DNA of 64,000 bases from a virus. Position 1 is the first letter of the stretch. Each line of letters starts with the position of its first letter. Below, in pieces: positions 16,985 through 25,802 of the stretch. The notes below the pieces were generated by a model. It had not been told where the DNA came from. It did not search any database and saw only the letters and a list, made by a program, of their open reading frames with translations. The position numbers and the translations under genes are program-made. The DNA is taken from IMG/VR virus record IMGVR_UViG_3300025520_000001, positions 108,624-172,623 of that record; one strand, written 5' to 3'.

Positions 16985-18941
16985 AAAGAAGACAACGCAG
17001 CCAGGGCTCACAATAGAGCAGAAGCGCAAGATCATGCTTCAGCCTTGCAAGACTAAGGCTGAGTTAAAGGCATGGATTAAGTATTTTCTTGGTCTTGATC
17101 TTCCTGATTTTACAGTCTCAAGACATGCGGATACCAATCCCCTTCTGGTTGTTTGGGAGATCTACGATATCTGCGTGAATAAGAATAACCCCGACAAGAT
17201 TCAGGAGTTGCTCTATGTCGCGTCCCGAGGTTCTGGAAAGACTCTCGGTGCAGCTATCGCAGAGTTCATGATCATGCTTCACGATCAGCGCGATATCGCT
17301 CACGTTGGCGCTATTATGTCACAGGCCGAACGTGCATACGAGTATATTCAGCAGTTCTGTGTCGCCCCTAACGTCAAGGCTATCATTGATCCTCCCGGAG
17401 TCCCCGAGAGTGAGAAGATCCTCCAGAAGAACACGATGTCTAAGAGCGTTTTCGAGGTCAATGGCACCAAGTGTGCTATGGAAATTCTGCCTACCACAAT
17501 GAAGGCGCTTAACGGCGTCCACTGTTCGCTTGTCTCCTGCGATGAGCTCGATACGTTGCAAGGTGAAGGCCTCAAGGCCATTAAGGAAGTAGCGGGCATG
17601 TTGGATACGAAGAAGGGCAAGAAGCCGCTTCGTATCGGTATCTCTACTCGTAAGTCGCGTGCCGGTCTCATGAATGAGATGATGGAAAACGCGATCAACA
17701 AGAGAGGGGAACGCGTACGTCATATTCGTTGCTGGACGGCCCTGGAATTCACGGAGAGATGCACGGACGAACGATCCGGCACAACACCCACCGATTATTA
17801 CCTCAATGTAGAGAAGGGCGAGGTTATCACGACTCAGGCTTATGACAAGCTGGAGCCCTCAAAGCAGAAGGACTACTTTCTAGAGAAAGGAATGTACGAC
17901 AAGTGCCGTACGTGTCCGGTTGCTGTATTCTGTCGTGGCGATGCTAAGAAGCAAGTCTCGACGTCGAACATGCTTAAGACCATCGATGAGCTCAATCAGA
18001 AGATCCTTGGTGAAGGCTACGACTGGGCAGCATCTCAGCTATTTAACCTCAAACCTTCCTCAGAAGGTATCGTCTTCAAGGAGTTCGAGGAAAAGACTCA
18101 CGTCAAGAGCTGGAACCAGATGTGGTACACTCTCACTGGTAAAGAGTTCCCAGGCAACTGTACTCATGATCTGTTCGTTAAGAAGTGCTTGGAGATGGGC
18201 TTGCCTTGCTACGGCGGCATCGACTGGGGTTGGAGCAACCCGCACACAATCGTTTATGCCTTCGTAGATAAGAATGAGAATGTCTACATTGTCAAGTGCG
18301 ACGGCATGACCTATATCTCACAGCCTATGTGGATTCACCAGATCAAGACCAAGTACCATAACAAGTATCGCTGTCAACTATATGCACCTGACCTTGCAGA
18401 TAAGGGCTCCGTGTTAGAAATGCAGAAGGCGGGTCTACCCTGTGCTAACGACGCTATTAAGCCAGAGATCAATGCTAGTATCCAGACAGTGAAGAAGTTT
18501 TTACGTGTTCCTGGTCTTTCCCAGCCCAAGCTGCTCCTGGCTGAGGAGACGTGCAAGCCGCTCATTGATGAGTTTACTAAGTACCACTACAAGCTTAATG
18601 CAGCTGGCGAGCTCACCGACGATCCCGATGACCGTGACAACCACTGGATCGATGCCCTTCGATATATGATGCACACCCTGTTTGGCAAGAGCACTATCGT
18701 TCTGGGTGGTGGCCTGGCCTTTAGTGACCTCGAGGGGTTACAGACTCCCGTTGGTGACTACAACAGAATGCCCACCCCAATGGAGTATGCCCTCACCCAG
18801 GGAATTAAGATTAGTACTGAAGCCCCAGATACTTCTCGATTGGGCAAGATCGGAACATCCCGAGAACTGGATAAAGAAGCCGAGCTAGAGGAAGAGGGCG
18901 AGAATGCCAACTCAGCAGGTAACTTCCTCTGGAACTTTTAA
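16977..18941 (+). CDS. Large terminase subunit (DNA-packaging ATPase/nuclease)
   Basis: This is a 654-residue packaging motor. The ATPase has a Walker A of ASRGSGKT near residue 82 and a Walker B of LVSCDEL near 187, followed by the motif III region GISTRKS. The C-terminal RNase H-like nuclease starts at GGIDWGWSNPHT near 413, with further acidic residues (APDLADKG, DNHWIDALRY). A CxxC...C cluster (CRTCPVAVFC) near 308 may bind zinc. The ATG at 16977 was preferred to the TTG at 16971. Confidence 0.93.
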   Translation: MAKKKTTQPGLTIEQKRKIMLQPCKTKAELKAWIKYFLGLDLPDFTVSRHADTNPLLVVWEIYDICVNKNNPDKIQELLYVASRGSGKTLGAAIAEFMIMLHDQRDIAHVGAIMSQAERAYEYIQQFCVAPNVKAIIDPPGVPESEKILQKNTMSKSVFEVNGTKCAMEILPTTMKALNGVHCSLVSCDELDTLQGEGLKAIKEVAGMLDTKKGKKPLRIGISTRKSRAGLMNEMMENAINKRGERVRHIRCWTALEFTERCTDERSGTTPTDYYLNVEKGEVITTQAYDKLEPSKQKDYFLEKGMYDKCRTCPVAVFCRGDAKKQVSTSNMLKTIDELNQKILGEGYDWAASQLFNLKPSSEGIVFKEFEEKTHVKSWNQMWYTLTGKEFPGNCTHDLFVKKCLEMGLPCYGGIDWGWSNPHTIVYAFVDKNENVYIVKCDGMTYISQPMWIHQIKTKYHNKYRCQLYAPDLADKGSVLEMQKAGLPCANDAIKPEINASIQTVKKFLRVPGLSQPKLLLAEETCKPLIDEFTKYHYKLNAAGELTDDPDDRDNHWIDALRYMMHTLFGKSTIVLGGGLAFSDLEGLQTPVGDYNRMPTPMEYALTQGIKISTEAPDTSRLGKIGTSRELDKEAELEEEGENANSAGNFLWNF

Positions 18942-18996
18942 CGGTTTAAAGCCCTTAAACTCAGTACAGGGTACAATGGTCCAATAGGGTGACTAA

Positions 18997-20958
18997 ATGG
19001 CTTTCTGGGACAATTGGCTTAAAAAGAGTATTCAGGGTGAAATTTCAGAGTTGCTGAAGGCGGACGGTATTCCTGCGCCGACGCCTGTTATTTCTGAGAC
19101 TAATACGGCGGACATGTTGCCGGATGCTCCCGAGAAGTCGGAAGATGATAAGAAGATTGCGCGACAGTTTGTTGAAGATCCGTACTTTGACATGGTTAGC
19201 AATAATTACAACTATAAGACGAAGCTTAGCCGTATCACCAATCGCACACTTAAGGAAGTCTCCCTTCGCGACTGGCTAATCTCGTCCATCATGCAGATCA
19301 GAGTTGATACCGCTGCCCGGTTCGGTCGTCCGGAGCACCGCCGTCATGAGATGGGCTTCCGTTTTGTCAAGAGAGATGCTGATTCCGACTACACTCCTCA
19401 GGAACGTGATGAGATCGCCCAACTAGAAGACTTCGTCTATAATTGCGGTCGTAGAGAAAATGTCCCCGCTGAAGACAAGCTGCTCTTTGGCGAATTTCTA
19501 AAGCTCACGGTTCGTGATGCTCTTACCTTTGGCCATGTAGCTGTTGAAAAGGTAAAGACGCGCACTGGTGGCTTGCACCGCTTCCGCCCGCGTCCCGCAG
19601 AGTCTATCTATCTCATTAATAAGCAGATGCCGAAGGCGACTGTTCAAGCTGATGCAAAAGCTGCTCGTAAACTTGCTGCACCTAAGAGCGATAACGATCC
19701 CGTACAAGACCAGGAACTAAACACGCCGGAACACCAGTATGAAAAATATGTCCAGGTGTCCTACGATAATCGGACACTGGCCACCTTTGGCGACGAAGAC
19801 CTCATCTTCAAACTCTTTAATCCTCAGAACTTCATTGACTCCCGTGGGTATTGCTACAGTCCCTTAGAGCTAGCAATCATCACTGTTCGTTCGCACTTGG
19901 ATGTAGAGAACTACAACGTTAACTTCTTCACCCACGGCTATGCTTCTAAAGGCATTCTCCACCTCAAGGGTACGGTTACTCAGCAGCAGCTGGCTAACTT
20001 CCGTCGCTCCTTCTATAACAGCATCACTGGGCAGCAGAATGCCTGGAGAACCCCGATCGTTGCTGGTCTCGAGGAAGTGCAGTGGGTTCCGATTTCAGCT
20101 TCGGCGAAGGAAATGGAGTACATTAACTTCAACAACCACCTGATGCGCATTCTCTGCACTCAGTTCCAGATTGACCCGATGGAACTCGGTCTTGATTACC
20201 TCGTCTCTGGTAACGGCAAGGGCAACATGCAGGCCGCAAGCAGCGAGTACAAGGTGAACTTCTCCCGTGAACGTGGTTTGCTTCCTATCCTCACATTCAT
20301 TGAAGATCTAATCAACTGCGATATCGTTCCGGCTATCGATAAGGAGATGTCCGCGAAGTATCGCTTCATCTTTACCGGTTACACGGATGAAACTCCGCAA
20401 ACGGAGATTGCTCAATTGCAAGCCGAGATCTCGGTTTACAAGAGCATGAATGATGTGTTACGCCAGGCACAGAAGGATCCACTCAAACACAAGATCGCCG
20501 ATTTGCCTCTCAGCGCAGGTTTCTGGGCTCTAGTCGAAAAGAACTACACTCGTGGAGAGATACGTGAGATGTTCTTGGGAGATACGGGCGCCTCACAGCG
20601 CAAGGAACTCCAGTACATTCCTGGGGATCCCAGCTTCGCTGCTTGGCAGCAGTTCTTGGCTTCAATTGTAAACATGAAGGAACAGAAGCAGCAGATGGCC
20701 GCTCAGCAAGATGCACAGGCTCAGCAGGCTCAGCAGGAGCAGGCTAAGGCCGAACAGGAAGCTCGTCATGCTGAAGAAGCTCACGGCCGTGACAAGGAGA
20801 AGCATGAGATGGAGATGGAGCAGTTGAAGGCAAATCATGCTCACAACGCCGTCAAGGCCGCTTCTCTGCGCGATTCTGCGAAAGAATTCGGTGCAACGAA
20901 GGCCAATCATATTGGTGGCCAAACGTTAGCAAACCCGATTAACAAGCTTGGTGAGTAA
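18997..20958 (+). CDS. Portal protein
   Basis: The 653-residue protein comes directly after the terminase. The central part has portal-type features: an N-terminal helical wing, RDWLISSIMQIRVDTAARF, the stretch FGHVAVEKVKTRTGG, ESIYLI, and a C-terminal SAKEMEYINFNNHLMRILCT stretch as in phage portal families. Residues about 560 to 620 are Gln/Ala/Glu-rich and coiled-coil, forming the crown. It should form the dodecameric gate through which DNA is packaged and to which the tail connects. Confidence 0.8.
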   Translation: MAFWDNWLKKSIQGEISELLKADGIPAPTPVISETNTADMLPDAPEKSEDDKKIARQFVEDPYFDMVSNNYNYKTKLSRITNRTLKEVSLRDWLISSIMQIRVDTAARFGRPEHRRHEMGFRFVKRDADSDYTPQERDEIAQLEDFVYNCGRRENVPAEDKLLFGEFLKLTVRDALTFGHVAVEKVKTRTGGLHRFRPRPAESIYLINKQMPKATVQADAKAARKLAAPKSDNDPVQDQELNTPEHQYEKYVQVSYDNRTLATFGDEDLIFKLFNPQNFIDSRGYCYSPLELAIITVRSHLDVENYNVNFFTHGYASKGILHLKGTVTQQQLANFRRSFYNSITGQQNAWRTPIVAGLEEVQWVPISASAKEMEYINFNNHLMRILCTQFQIDPMELGLDYLVSGNGKGNMQAASSEYKVNFSRERGLLPILTFIEDLINCDIVPAIDKEMSAKYRFIFTGYTDETPQTEIAQLQAEISVYKSMNDVLRQAQKDPLKHKIADLPLSAGFWALVEKNYTRGEIREMFLGDTGASQRKELQYIPGDPSFAAWQQFLASIVNMKEQKQQMAAQQDAQAQQAQQEQAKAEQEARHAEEAHGRDKEKHEMEMEQLKANHAHNAVKAASLRDSAKEFGATKANHIGGQTLANPINKLGE

Positions 20959-20997
20959 TGTTCTCTTGCGAGCTTTGGTCAATCAATCGACTTCTGC

Positions 20998-21078
20998 GCT
21001 TCTCAGGTTTCCGTCTATATGTTGCTGTAGACGGAACACTTGGATAAGCGTTTAAACCTGAGAAGCCAATCAGGATTG
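20998..21078. other. Structured element with three-way junction between convergent genes
   Basis: A perfect 13-bp outer stem (20998 to 21010 with 21054 to 21066) encloses two hairpins. CCGTCTA pairs with TAGACGG (21011 to 21017, 21028 to 21034). AACACTT pairs with AAGCGTT with one mismatch (21035 to 21041, 21046 to 21052). A third hairpin, GCCAATCAGGATTGGC, follows directly. No U-run is present. It lies between the portal stop and the end of the minus-strand IMPDH-like gene, so it may stop or protect both messages, or be a small RNA. Confidence 0.45.
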
Positions 21079-21104
21079 GCCTTAAATGGTACGGCTGGAA
21101 CTTT

Positions 21105-22148
21105 TTAACGGGTAAGTAGGTGTGGCTTGCTTTCGGCCATACCATTGCCCGTTATGGTGACGTATTGCGCGTATCGGTGAAGATCCTTCAGGTTGTCTAC
21201 ACCGGAATAGCTGAAACCAGAGCGCATCCCGCCAACCAGTTGTTCCACGATATCTGCTACTGAATTTTTAAAGTCTACAATTGTTGATTCACCCTCAGGA
21301 GTGTACGAAGAGTTTGTTTGAGCCACTGAATTACGTGCTGCTCTGCTGGCCATGCCGCGATACTCCTTTACCCAACGATACTGACCATCTTTATCCACAA
21401 GCTGACGAAATTCGCCAGGCGTCTCCGGACTTCCCGCAAACAGGGACCCTACCATTATCATGTCTGCACCAAAAGCGAGTGCCTTGACGCAATCGCCTGC
21501 GTTGCGGATACCGCCGTCAGCAATAATTGCTACATTGGGATGTGTGAGCTTAATCCTCGCGCACTCTTCAATGGCTGACAGCTGAGGAACGCCATGGCCG
21601 GTAACGATACGTGTAGTACACAGAGAGCCAGGACCAATACCGACCTTGATTACCTGTGCACCAGCATCTGCCAAACGCTGTGCAGCACTTAGAGTCGCAA
21701 CATTACCTGCGATCACGTTGACCTTTGCATCAGTTAGACAACGTACCATTTCGATCATATGTTTGCTGTCACCGTGGGCGATATCTACGTTAATAGCGAA
21801 CACACCCTCATTCCAGTACTTCATGGCTATATCGAAGTCTTCGGGTTTAACTCCGATAGAGGGAGCCGCTAGACACTTGGCCATGTGAATTTCCTTTATC
21901 CACGAGAGAACTTTTTCAGGCGTTGCGTATCTATGTAGAAGCCCTAAACCACCAAGCTGAAACATCTTCTGCGCCATAAGAGACTCAGTGATTGTGTCCA
22001 TATTGGCAGAACAAATGGGCGTAGAAAACGGAACGCCAAAAAGACTTGTGCTTAAGTCGACATCTTTTCGCGATGCTATTTCAGAATACTGGGGTACAAG
22101 AAGTACATCATCAAACGTTAATGCATTGGATTTAATTAGGATTGGCAT
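21105..22148 (-). CDS. IMP dehydrogenase / GMP reductase family enzyme without CBS domains
   Basis: This 347-residue TIM-barrel enzyme has the catalytic Cys loop [11 protein letters not shown] (Cys177), followed by [15 protein letters not shown] and a flap with YRGMASRAA. The regulatory CBS pair is absent. The length equals E. coli GMP reductase, but TGHGVPQ, YRG and the C-terminal [11 protein letters not shown] resemble IMPDH. Thus it either makes XMP from IMP (guanine synthesis) or IMP from GMP. It is on the strand opposite to the surrounding head genes and has its own promoter-like box. Family is certain, direction of reaction is not. Confidence 0.85.
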   Translation of the reverse strand: MPILIKSNALTFDDVLLVPQYSEIASRKDVDLSTSLFGVPFSTPICSANMDTITESLMAQKMFQLGGLGLLHRYATPEKVLSWIKEIHMAKCLAAPSIGVKPEDFDIAMKYWNEGVFAINVDIAHGDSKHMIEMVRCLTDAKVNVIAGNVATLSAAQRLADAGAQVIKVGIGPGSLCTTRIVTGHGVPQLSAIEECARIKLTHPNVAIIADGGIRNAGDCVKALAFGADMIMVGSLFAGSPETPGEFRQLVDKDGQYRWVKEYRGMASRAARNSVAQTNSSYTPEGESTIVDFKNSVADIVEQLVGGMRSGFSYSGVDNLKDLHRYAQYVTITGNGMAESKPHLLTR

Positions 22149-22154
22149 GAGGGG

Positions 22155-22163
22155 ATTGTACCA
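22155..22163 (-). promoter_or_regulatory. Extended -10 promoter (TGGTACAAT), leaderless start
   Basis: On the minus strand TGGTACAAT is followed by six bases and the ATG of the IMPDH-like gene. No ribosome binding site precedes that ATG, so transcription should start at or next to the A of ATG. Confidence 0.45.
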
Positions 22164-22208
22164 GATTAGATCGCCTTTATGGTAAAATGACAACTAAGGA
22201 GACCTAGT

Positions 22209-22898
22209 ATGGTTAATGAGGAAGATTTTATTGTTAAGGTGTATGAGCGAAAAAATGGAAAGTTGAACAGGCAGAAGTGGTACATGCACTCTTGCGATAA
22301 TTGTGGTCTCGAGCGAGGCTATGCACCTAAAAACAAGACCGGACTGTGTATTTCATGCGCATGCAAAGGACGGGTTATAAGTGCTCAACAGAAACGTCAA
22401 ATAGCTCAAACTCTTAAGGGTAATAAGAATGCCGCTAATATTAAGCCCGAGGCTGTTATCAAGCGTACGGCAAAACGAATGGGGATGACTGTTGAGCACT
22501 ATTTGGCTCAAAGAGAAATGTCTAAGACATTACGTCGAATCAAGAAAAACATGTGTGATCGACTGATCAGATTCATTAAGGATGAACGCCGCTCTGTTAA
22601 GTATTTCTCTTTTTCCCGAAAAGAATTACTGGATCACATTGAAAAACAATTCGCTAATCATCCTGACACACAAGAGCCCATGACGTGGTTTAATTACGGC
22701 CGAATTAGTCGAATCAATTGTTGGGAGATTGACCACAAAATTCCGTTAAGGTATAAAGAAAACGGTTCTTTTTATTGGAATCAAGAAGAGCTTAAAGATT
22801 ACAAGTCGGAAACTTTCAAGAAAGCATGGGCATTAGACAATTTACAACCCAAATGGGCTAAGTTAAATTGGTCGAAAGGCTCTCGCTTCAAGGACTAA
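22209..22898 (+). CDS. HNH homing endonuclease with NUMOD3-like repeat
   Basis: This protein has 229 residues. The N-terminus holds a four-Cys finger (CDNCGLE, CISCACKG). Next comes ISAQQKRQIAQTLKGNKNA, which resembles the NUMOD3 DNA-binding motif of homing nucleases. An HNH core follows (CWEIDHKIPL, DNLQPKWAKLNWSKG). AAGGAG precedes the ATG. It is inserted between the IMPDH-like gene and a kinase-like gene, with an AT-rich composition typical of mobile endonuclease genes. Confidence 0.8.
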   Translation: MVNEEDFIVKVYERKNGKLNRQKWYMHSCDNCGLERGYAPKNKTGLCISCACKGRVISAQQKRQIAQTLKGNKNAANIKPEAVIKRTAKRMGMTVEHYLAQREMSKTLRRIKKNMCDRLIRFIKDERRSVKYFSFSRKELLDHIEKQFANHPDTQEPMTWFNYGRISRINCWEIDHKIPLRYKENGSFYWNQEELKDYKSETFKKAWALDNLQPKWAKLNWSKGSRFKD

Positions 22899-22899
22899 C

Positions 22900-23682
22900 A
22901 TGCTTATTTGCATTTGTGGCTTAGATAGAACCGGAAAAACTACGGTGGCTGAGTCTTATAAGAGTAAGGGATTTGAAGTAGTTCATTTGTCGGCGCCAGA
23001 TAAGAAGTATACTGCCGAAGGATATTCGGGTCCCTCTTATTTAGATGATTATGTGGACATGCTGCTTTCGTTTCAAGGTAAGAATGTGGTTCTAGATAGA
23101 TTTTGGGACGGCGAATTTATTTGGAGTAAGGTATTTGGTAGAAAGCCTCTATTAACTGAGGAAGATGTTGAGACTCTTCGAGAAATAGAGCGCAACATGG
23201 GTGTTTCATATGTAATGATGCATGACCCCAACGTGGAAACTCACTGGAAGCGCTGCGTAGATAACAATGAACCCCTGACCAAAGCTCAGTTTGTGCTTGC
23301 TCGTAAGCTCTATAATGAATTAGCTAATAAGTATGGCTTTGAACGCAAGACTCTGCAGGATTACAGCGATATCGAGATCACTGTAGAAGAGCCCAAGGCC
23401 AAGGAAGAGCCGGAGAAGAAGGTGGCTCCTGCGCCCAAGTTGACCAACGAGCAGATTAAACTCGAAACTGCTAATGCTATCAACGAGGTCCTCGGCAAGC
23501 GCATTATCAAGCAGAAGGGGCCAATCTATGACAAGATTGAAGGCAACCTTCGAAACTTCCTTAATACCGAGCTTGGGAAAATTCTCGGTACAAAGAATGA
23601 GATTCAAACAGGACAATTTACATCAGAAGAAGTTGAGGTATTACGCTTCTTCGCTAAGAAGCTTAAGGAGAATTCAAAATGA
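22900..23682 (+). CDS. P-loop nucleotide kinase (dTMP-kinase-like) with extra C-terminal domain
   Basis: Residues 1 to about 155 form a nucleoside-monophosphate kinase fold: Walker A GLDRTGKTT at 7 to 15, VVLDRFWDGEFIW (the DR[YFW] motif of dTMP and deoxynucleoside kinases) near 65, and a lid with MMHDPN. After a Glu/Lys/Pro linker (160 to 180), an unrelated helical domain of about 80 residues follows. The substrate is unknown; dTMP or a modified dNMP is plausible. It overlaps the next gene by 4 nt. Confidence 0.7.
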   Translation: MLICICGLDRTGKTTVAESYKSKGFEVVHLSAPDKKYTAEGYSGPSYLDDYVDMLLSFQGKNVVLDRFWDGEFIWSKVFGRKPLLTEEDVETLREIERNMGVSYVMMHDPNVETHWKRCVDNNEPLTKAQFVLARKLYNELANKYGFERKTLQDYSDIEITVEEPKAKEEPEKKVAPAPKLTNEQIKLETANAINEVLGKRIIKQKGPIYDKIEGNLRNFLNTELGKILGTKNEIQTGQFTSEEVEVLRFFAKKLKENSK

Positions 23683-24317
23683 AGGCTATTCGTGGAGTAA
23701 AGCAGGCACCGAAGCTTAACAAGGCTGAAACCATCATCTCGATGGACAAGGAGATCAAGAATCTCCAGATGGCTGGTCGTGTCTCTCAGATGATGACCCA
23801 ACAGCTTATGCAGAATCTACAGAATATGAGTCAGGATCTTGGCAAGGCGTTCAAGATCATCAACGAGATGCAGTATAAGATTCTCGCGATGCAGGCGGTT
23901 GGCAGCTTCGACTCTGCAGCGATGACTGCTAAGGCCGACGAACTCCGTCTCAAGGATTTCTCCGAGGCTTCAGAGGCTGAGGATAAGGCCGGTAATTTCA
24001 CGGTCGGTGATGTGGTACAGGAAGACAGTACGGTAATCATCACCTCTACTGCTCCTTCAGGGGAAGGTATCTTCCGGTCGCGTATCAAGCTCGCGGATAG
24101 CGGCGTTCCTGCACTCATCCGTGACCTCTCGGGTAAGCCGGTCGGTACCAAGGTGACCTGCCAGCTCAACGGTGAGGAGCACATGGTCGAGTTGCTCGGT
24201 ATTCGTAATCCTCCTCCGGCTGTTGAGGTTGTCCCTGTAGGTGAACCTGTCGTTAACGGTGACGGTTCTGTCGATCAGAAGTTCGAGCGCATCCCTACTG
24301 ATACCACGGTGCACTAA
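23679..24317 (+). CDS. Unknown protein with N-terminal coiled coil and C-terminal beta domain
   Basis: The protein has 212 residues. Residues 20 to 75 are Gln/Met/Asn-rich and helical, followed by a beta-rich domain (FTVGDVVQEDSTVIITS through VELLGIRNPP). The C-terminal 30 residues are Val/Pro-rich. The beta part loosely recalls FKBP or GreA C-terminal folds, but no residue set supports this. It is coupled to both neighbours by overlap. Confidence 0.45.
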   Translation: MKAIRGVKQAPKLNKAETIISMDKEIKNLQMAGRVSQMMTQQLMQNLQNMSQDLGKAFKIINEMQYKILAMQAVGSFDSAAMTAKADELRLKDFSEASEAEDKAGNFTVGDVVQEDSTVIITSTAPSGEGIFRSRIKLADSGVPALIRDLSGKPVGTKVTCQLNGEEHMVELLGIRNPPPAVEVVPVGEPVVNGDGSVDQKFERIPTDTTVH

Positions 24318-24532
24318 TGTCCGAGGTCAAGATCATCTTGAAGCGTTCTCCTCGGGACCCGGAGAATGGCGTATGGATTGATGGTGTTAAGGTTCCAGAT
24401 GTCAAGGATGTTACGGTTTACGGTGCGGCCACCGATGCACCGCAAGTAGTCGTAACCCTTCTTCCCAAGAAGATCACCATCGGGCTTGATAACCCCGATG
24501 TTGATATGGTGCCCGATGACCACAAAAACTAA
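24317..24532 (+). CDS. Small beta-rich protein, unknown
   Basis: The protein has 71 residues with alternating hydrophobic residues, Asp/Pro-rich turns and an acidic end. Its start overlaps the upstream stop (TAATG). No family is recognised. Confidence 0.45.
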   Translation: MSEVKIILKRSPRDPENGVWIDGVKVPDVKDVTVYGAATDAPQVVVTLLPKKITIGLDNPDVDMVPDDHKN

Positions 24533-24533
24533 G

Positions 24534-24926
24534 ATGGATGATCGTTGCCCTCGGGCATTGAAGGAAATGCCAAATACTTTTTGCCCGCTCGCGGTTACTC
24601 GCCTGCGGGCAATTCGTACCGCGGGGAGAGAGCTTTCTGAAGAAGAGGAAAATGCCCTACCGGGTTGTCCTTGGGCAGTAAATAGTCAGACCGCTAATTA
24701 TTGCTTCTTTAAATACATCGATGAGCTAGCTGCTGAACACACCCTCTCTGATGTTGAGGTTGCTGCACTCAATTGTCTTTCAGTTGATACTGTAAAGAAG
24801 GTTGAAAAAGAAGCAATGGCTAAGATTAAAGCTCGCGATGAGTTTGCTAACCTTCGGAAGAATCTAGAAGGTGAGGCTATTTTTGATGAGCCTCACGCCG
24901 ATGGTGAGTATGGGTTTGGTAATTAA
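24534..24926 (+). CDS. Cys-rich protein with sigma-region-4-like helix-turn-helix
   Basis: The protein has 130 residues. The N-terminal half has Cys residues spaced as CP, FCP, CPW and YCFF, which could bind zinc or a cluster. Residues 65 to 105 (HTLSDVEVAALNCLSVDTVKKVEKEAM, quoted in part) read like a helix-turn-helix of the sigma-70 region-4 or LuxR type. The start at 24534 follows the upstream stop directly; an ATG at 24516 is also open. A role in transcription is an inference. Confidence 0.45.
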   Translation: MDDRCPRALKEMPNTFCPLAVTRLRAIRTAGRELSEEEENALPGCPWAVNSQTANYCFFKYIDELAAEHTLSDVEVAALNCLSVDTVKKVEKEAMAKIKARDEFANLRKNLEGEAIFDEPHADGEYGFGN

Positions 24927-25801
24927 CTCTTGCCAAGTTCAGGATTCGCTAGCGTAGTGCGCAAGTGATTCCACTTCTTTTCGTTGTGATCCCACGCCCA
25001 ATGGTGCTTCTGCACCTGCGGGCGAACGACACGATGCATTTTTTCTTCGCCGGTAGTCGGATCCTTCTCCTTGAAGAAGTGATTAGTATCGACGATCTTC
25101 CCAGTGGTGGTTGCCCCCTGATTGTGGAAGGTTCCCTGTTTGATGCGCGTTCCAGGTGCTCCAGTCTTCTCATCAGTAAAGGGTTCGTGGGGTGGCTGAA
25201 GTTCTTGTTTCACCTTGGGTGCTACAGCAGGCTTGATGCCTTTGTCGATATTCGTCTGCTGCTCCTGAAGTGCGTTGCGAGTCTGACCAGCTTCGGCGAC
25301 CGCCCTCATTCCTCTACTGCCATGGTTGGCTAGGAATTCAGTTGTTGCTTGCCATGCTGCCTTGCGCCCCTGTGCTCGCTGATTCGCCTCAATATCCTGA
25401 GCAAGTCCGGCGTCGTTGTCAGGGTTAACTGCTGCAGCGGGAGCACTTGCTTGCGGCTTCACGCTAGGAGTGATACCAGTAACAGGGCGATTGTTCGCGG
25501 CGAGAGCGTCTCGTCTGCGCTTCGCGTCCGCTTCAGCGGCCTGCTCTGCCGAGGTTAAACGGGAGCGCTTCTCTGCTACTTGCTCTCTTGTCAAGTCAGG
25601 GTTGTCACCGGTTAGATGATTTACAGGACGAAGTCGCTCAAGAGGATGGGCTTTAGGTGCAGCGGGCTTTGATTGGGCTTGAGCTGCCTTTGCTTTCTTG
25701 TCGGCAATAAACTGCTCGATGAGCTTTAGCTTCTCTTCATCAGTCTTGGCCTTCTCTAGAGTCCACTGCCCATTGCCGGCAATCTTGATCAACTCGTTCA
25801 T
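24923..25801 (-). CDS. Ala/Gln/Lys-rich protein next to prohead protease
   Basis: This 292-residue, mostly helical low-complexity protein starts with NELIKIAGNGQWTLEKA. The NGQW[ST]LEK motif recurs in the gene at 3963. The C-terminal part (HHWAWDHNEKKWNHL) is aromatic and His-rich. It lies 1 nt after the prohead protease on the minus strand and may be a head-associated or internal protein. It overlaps the convergent plus-strand gene by 4 nt. Confidence 0.45.
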   Translation of the reverse strand: MNELIKIAGNGQWTLEKAKTDEEKLKLIEQFIADKKAKAAQAQSKPAAPKAHPLERLRPVNHLTGDNPDLTREQVAEKRSRLTSAEQAAEADAKRRRDALAANNRPVTGITPSVKPQASAPAAAVNPDNDAGLAQDIEANQRAQGRKAAWQATTEFLANHGSRGMRAVAEAGQTRNALQEQQTNIDKGIKPAVAPKVKQELQPPHEPFTDEKTGAPGTRIKQGTFHNQGATTTGKIVDTNHFFKEKDPTTGEEKMHRVVRPQVQKHHWAWDHNEKKWNHLRTTLANPELGKS

Positions 25802-25802
25802 A

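Noticed and set aside
18944-18960. Hairpin GTTTAA/TTAAAC after the large terminase gene as a terminator
   Set aside because: The stem is short and A/T-only and no T-run follows; portal expression directly downstream is expected.
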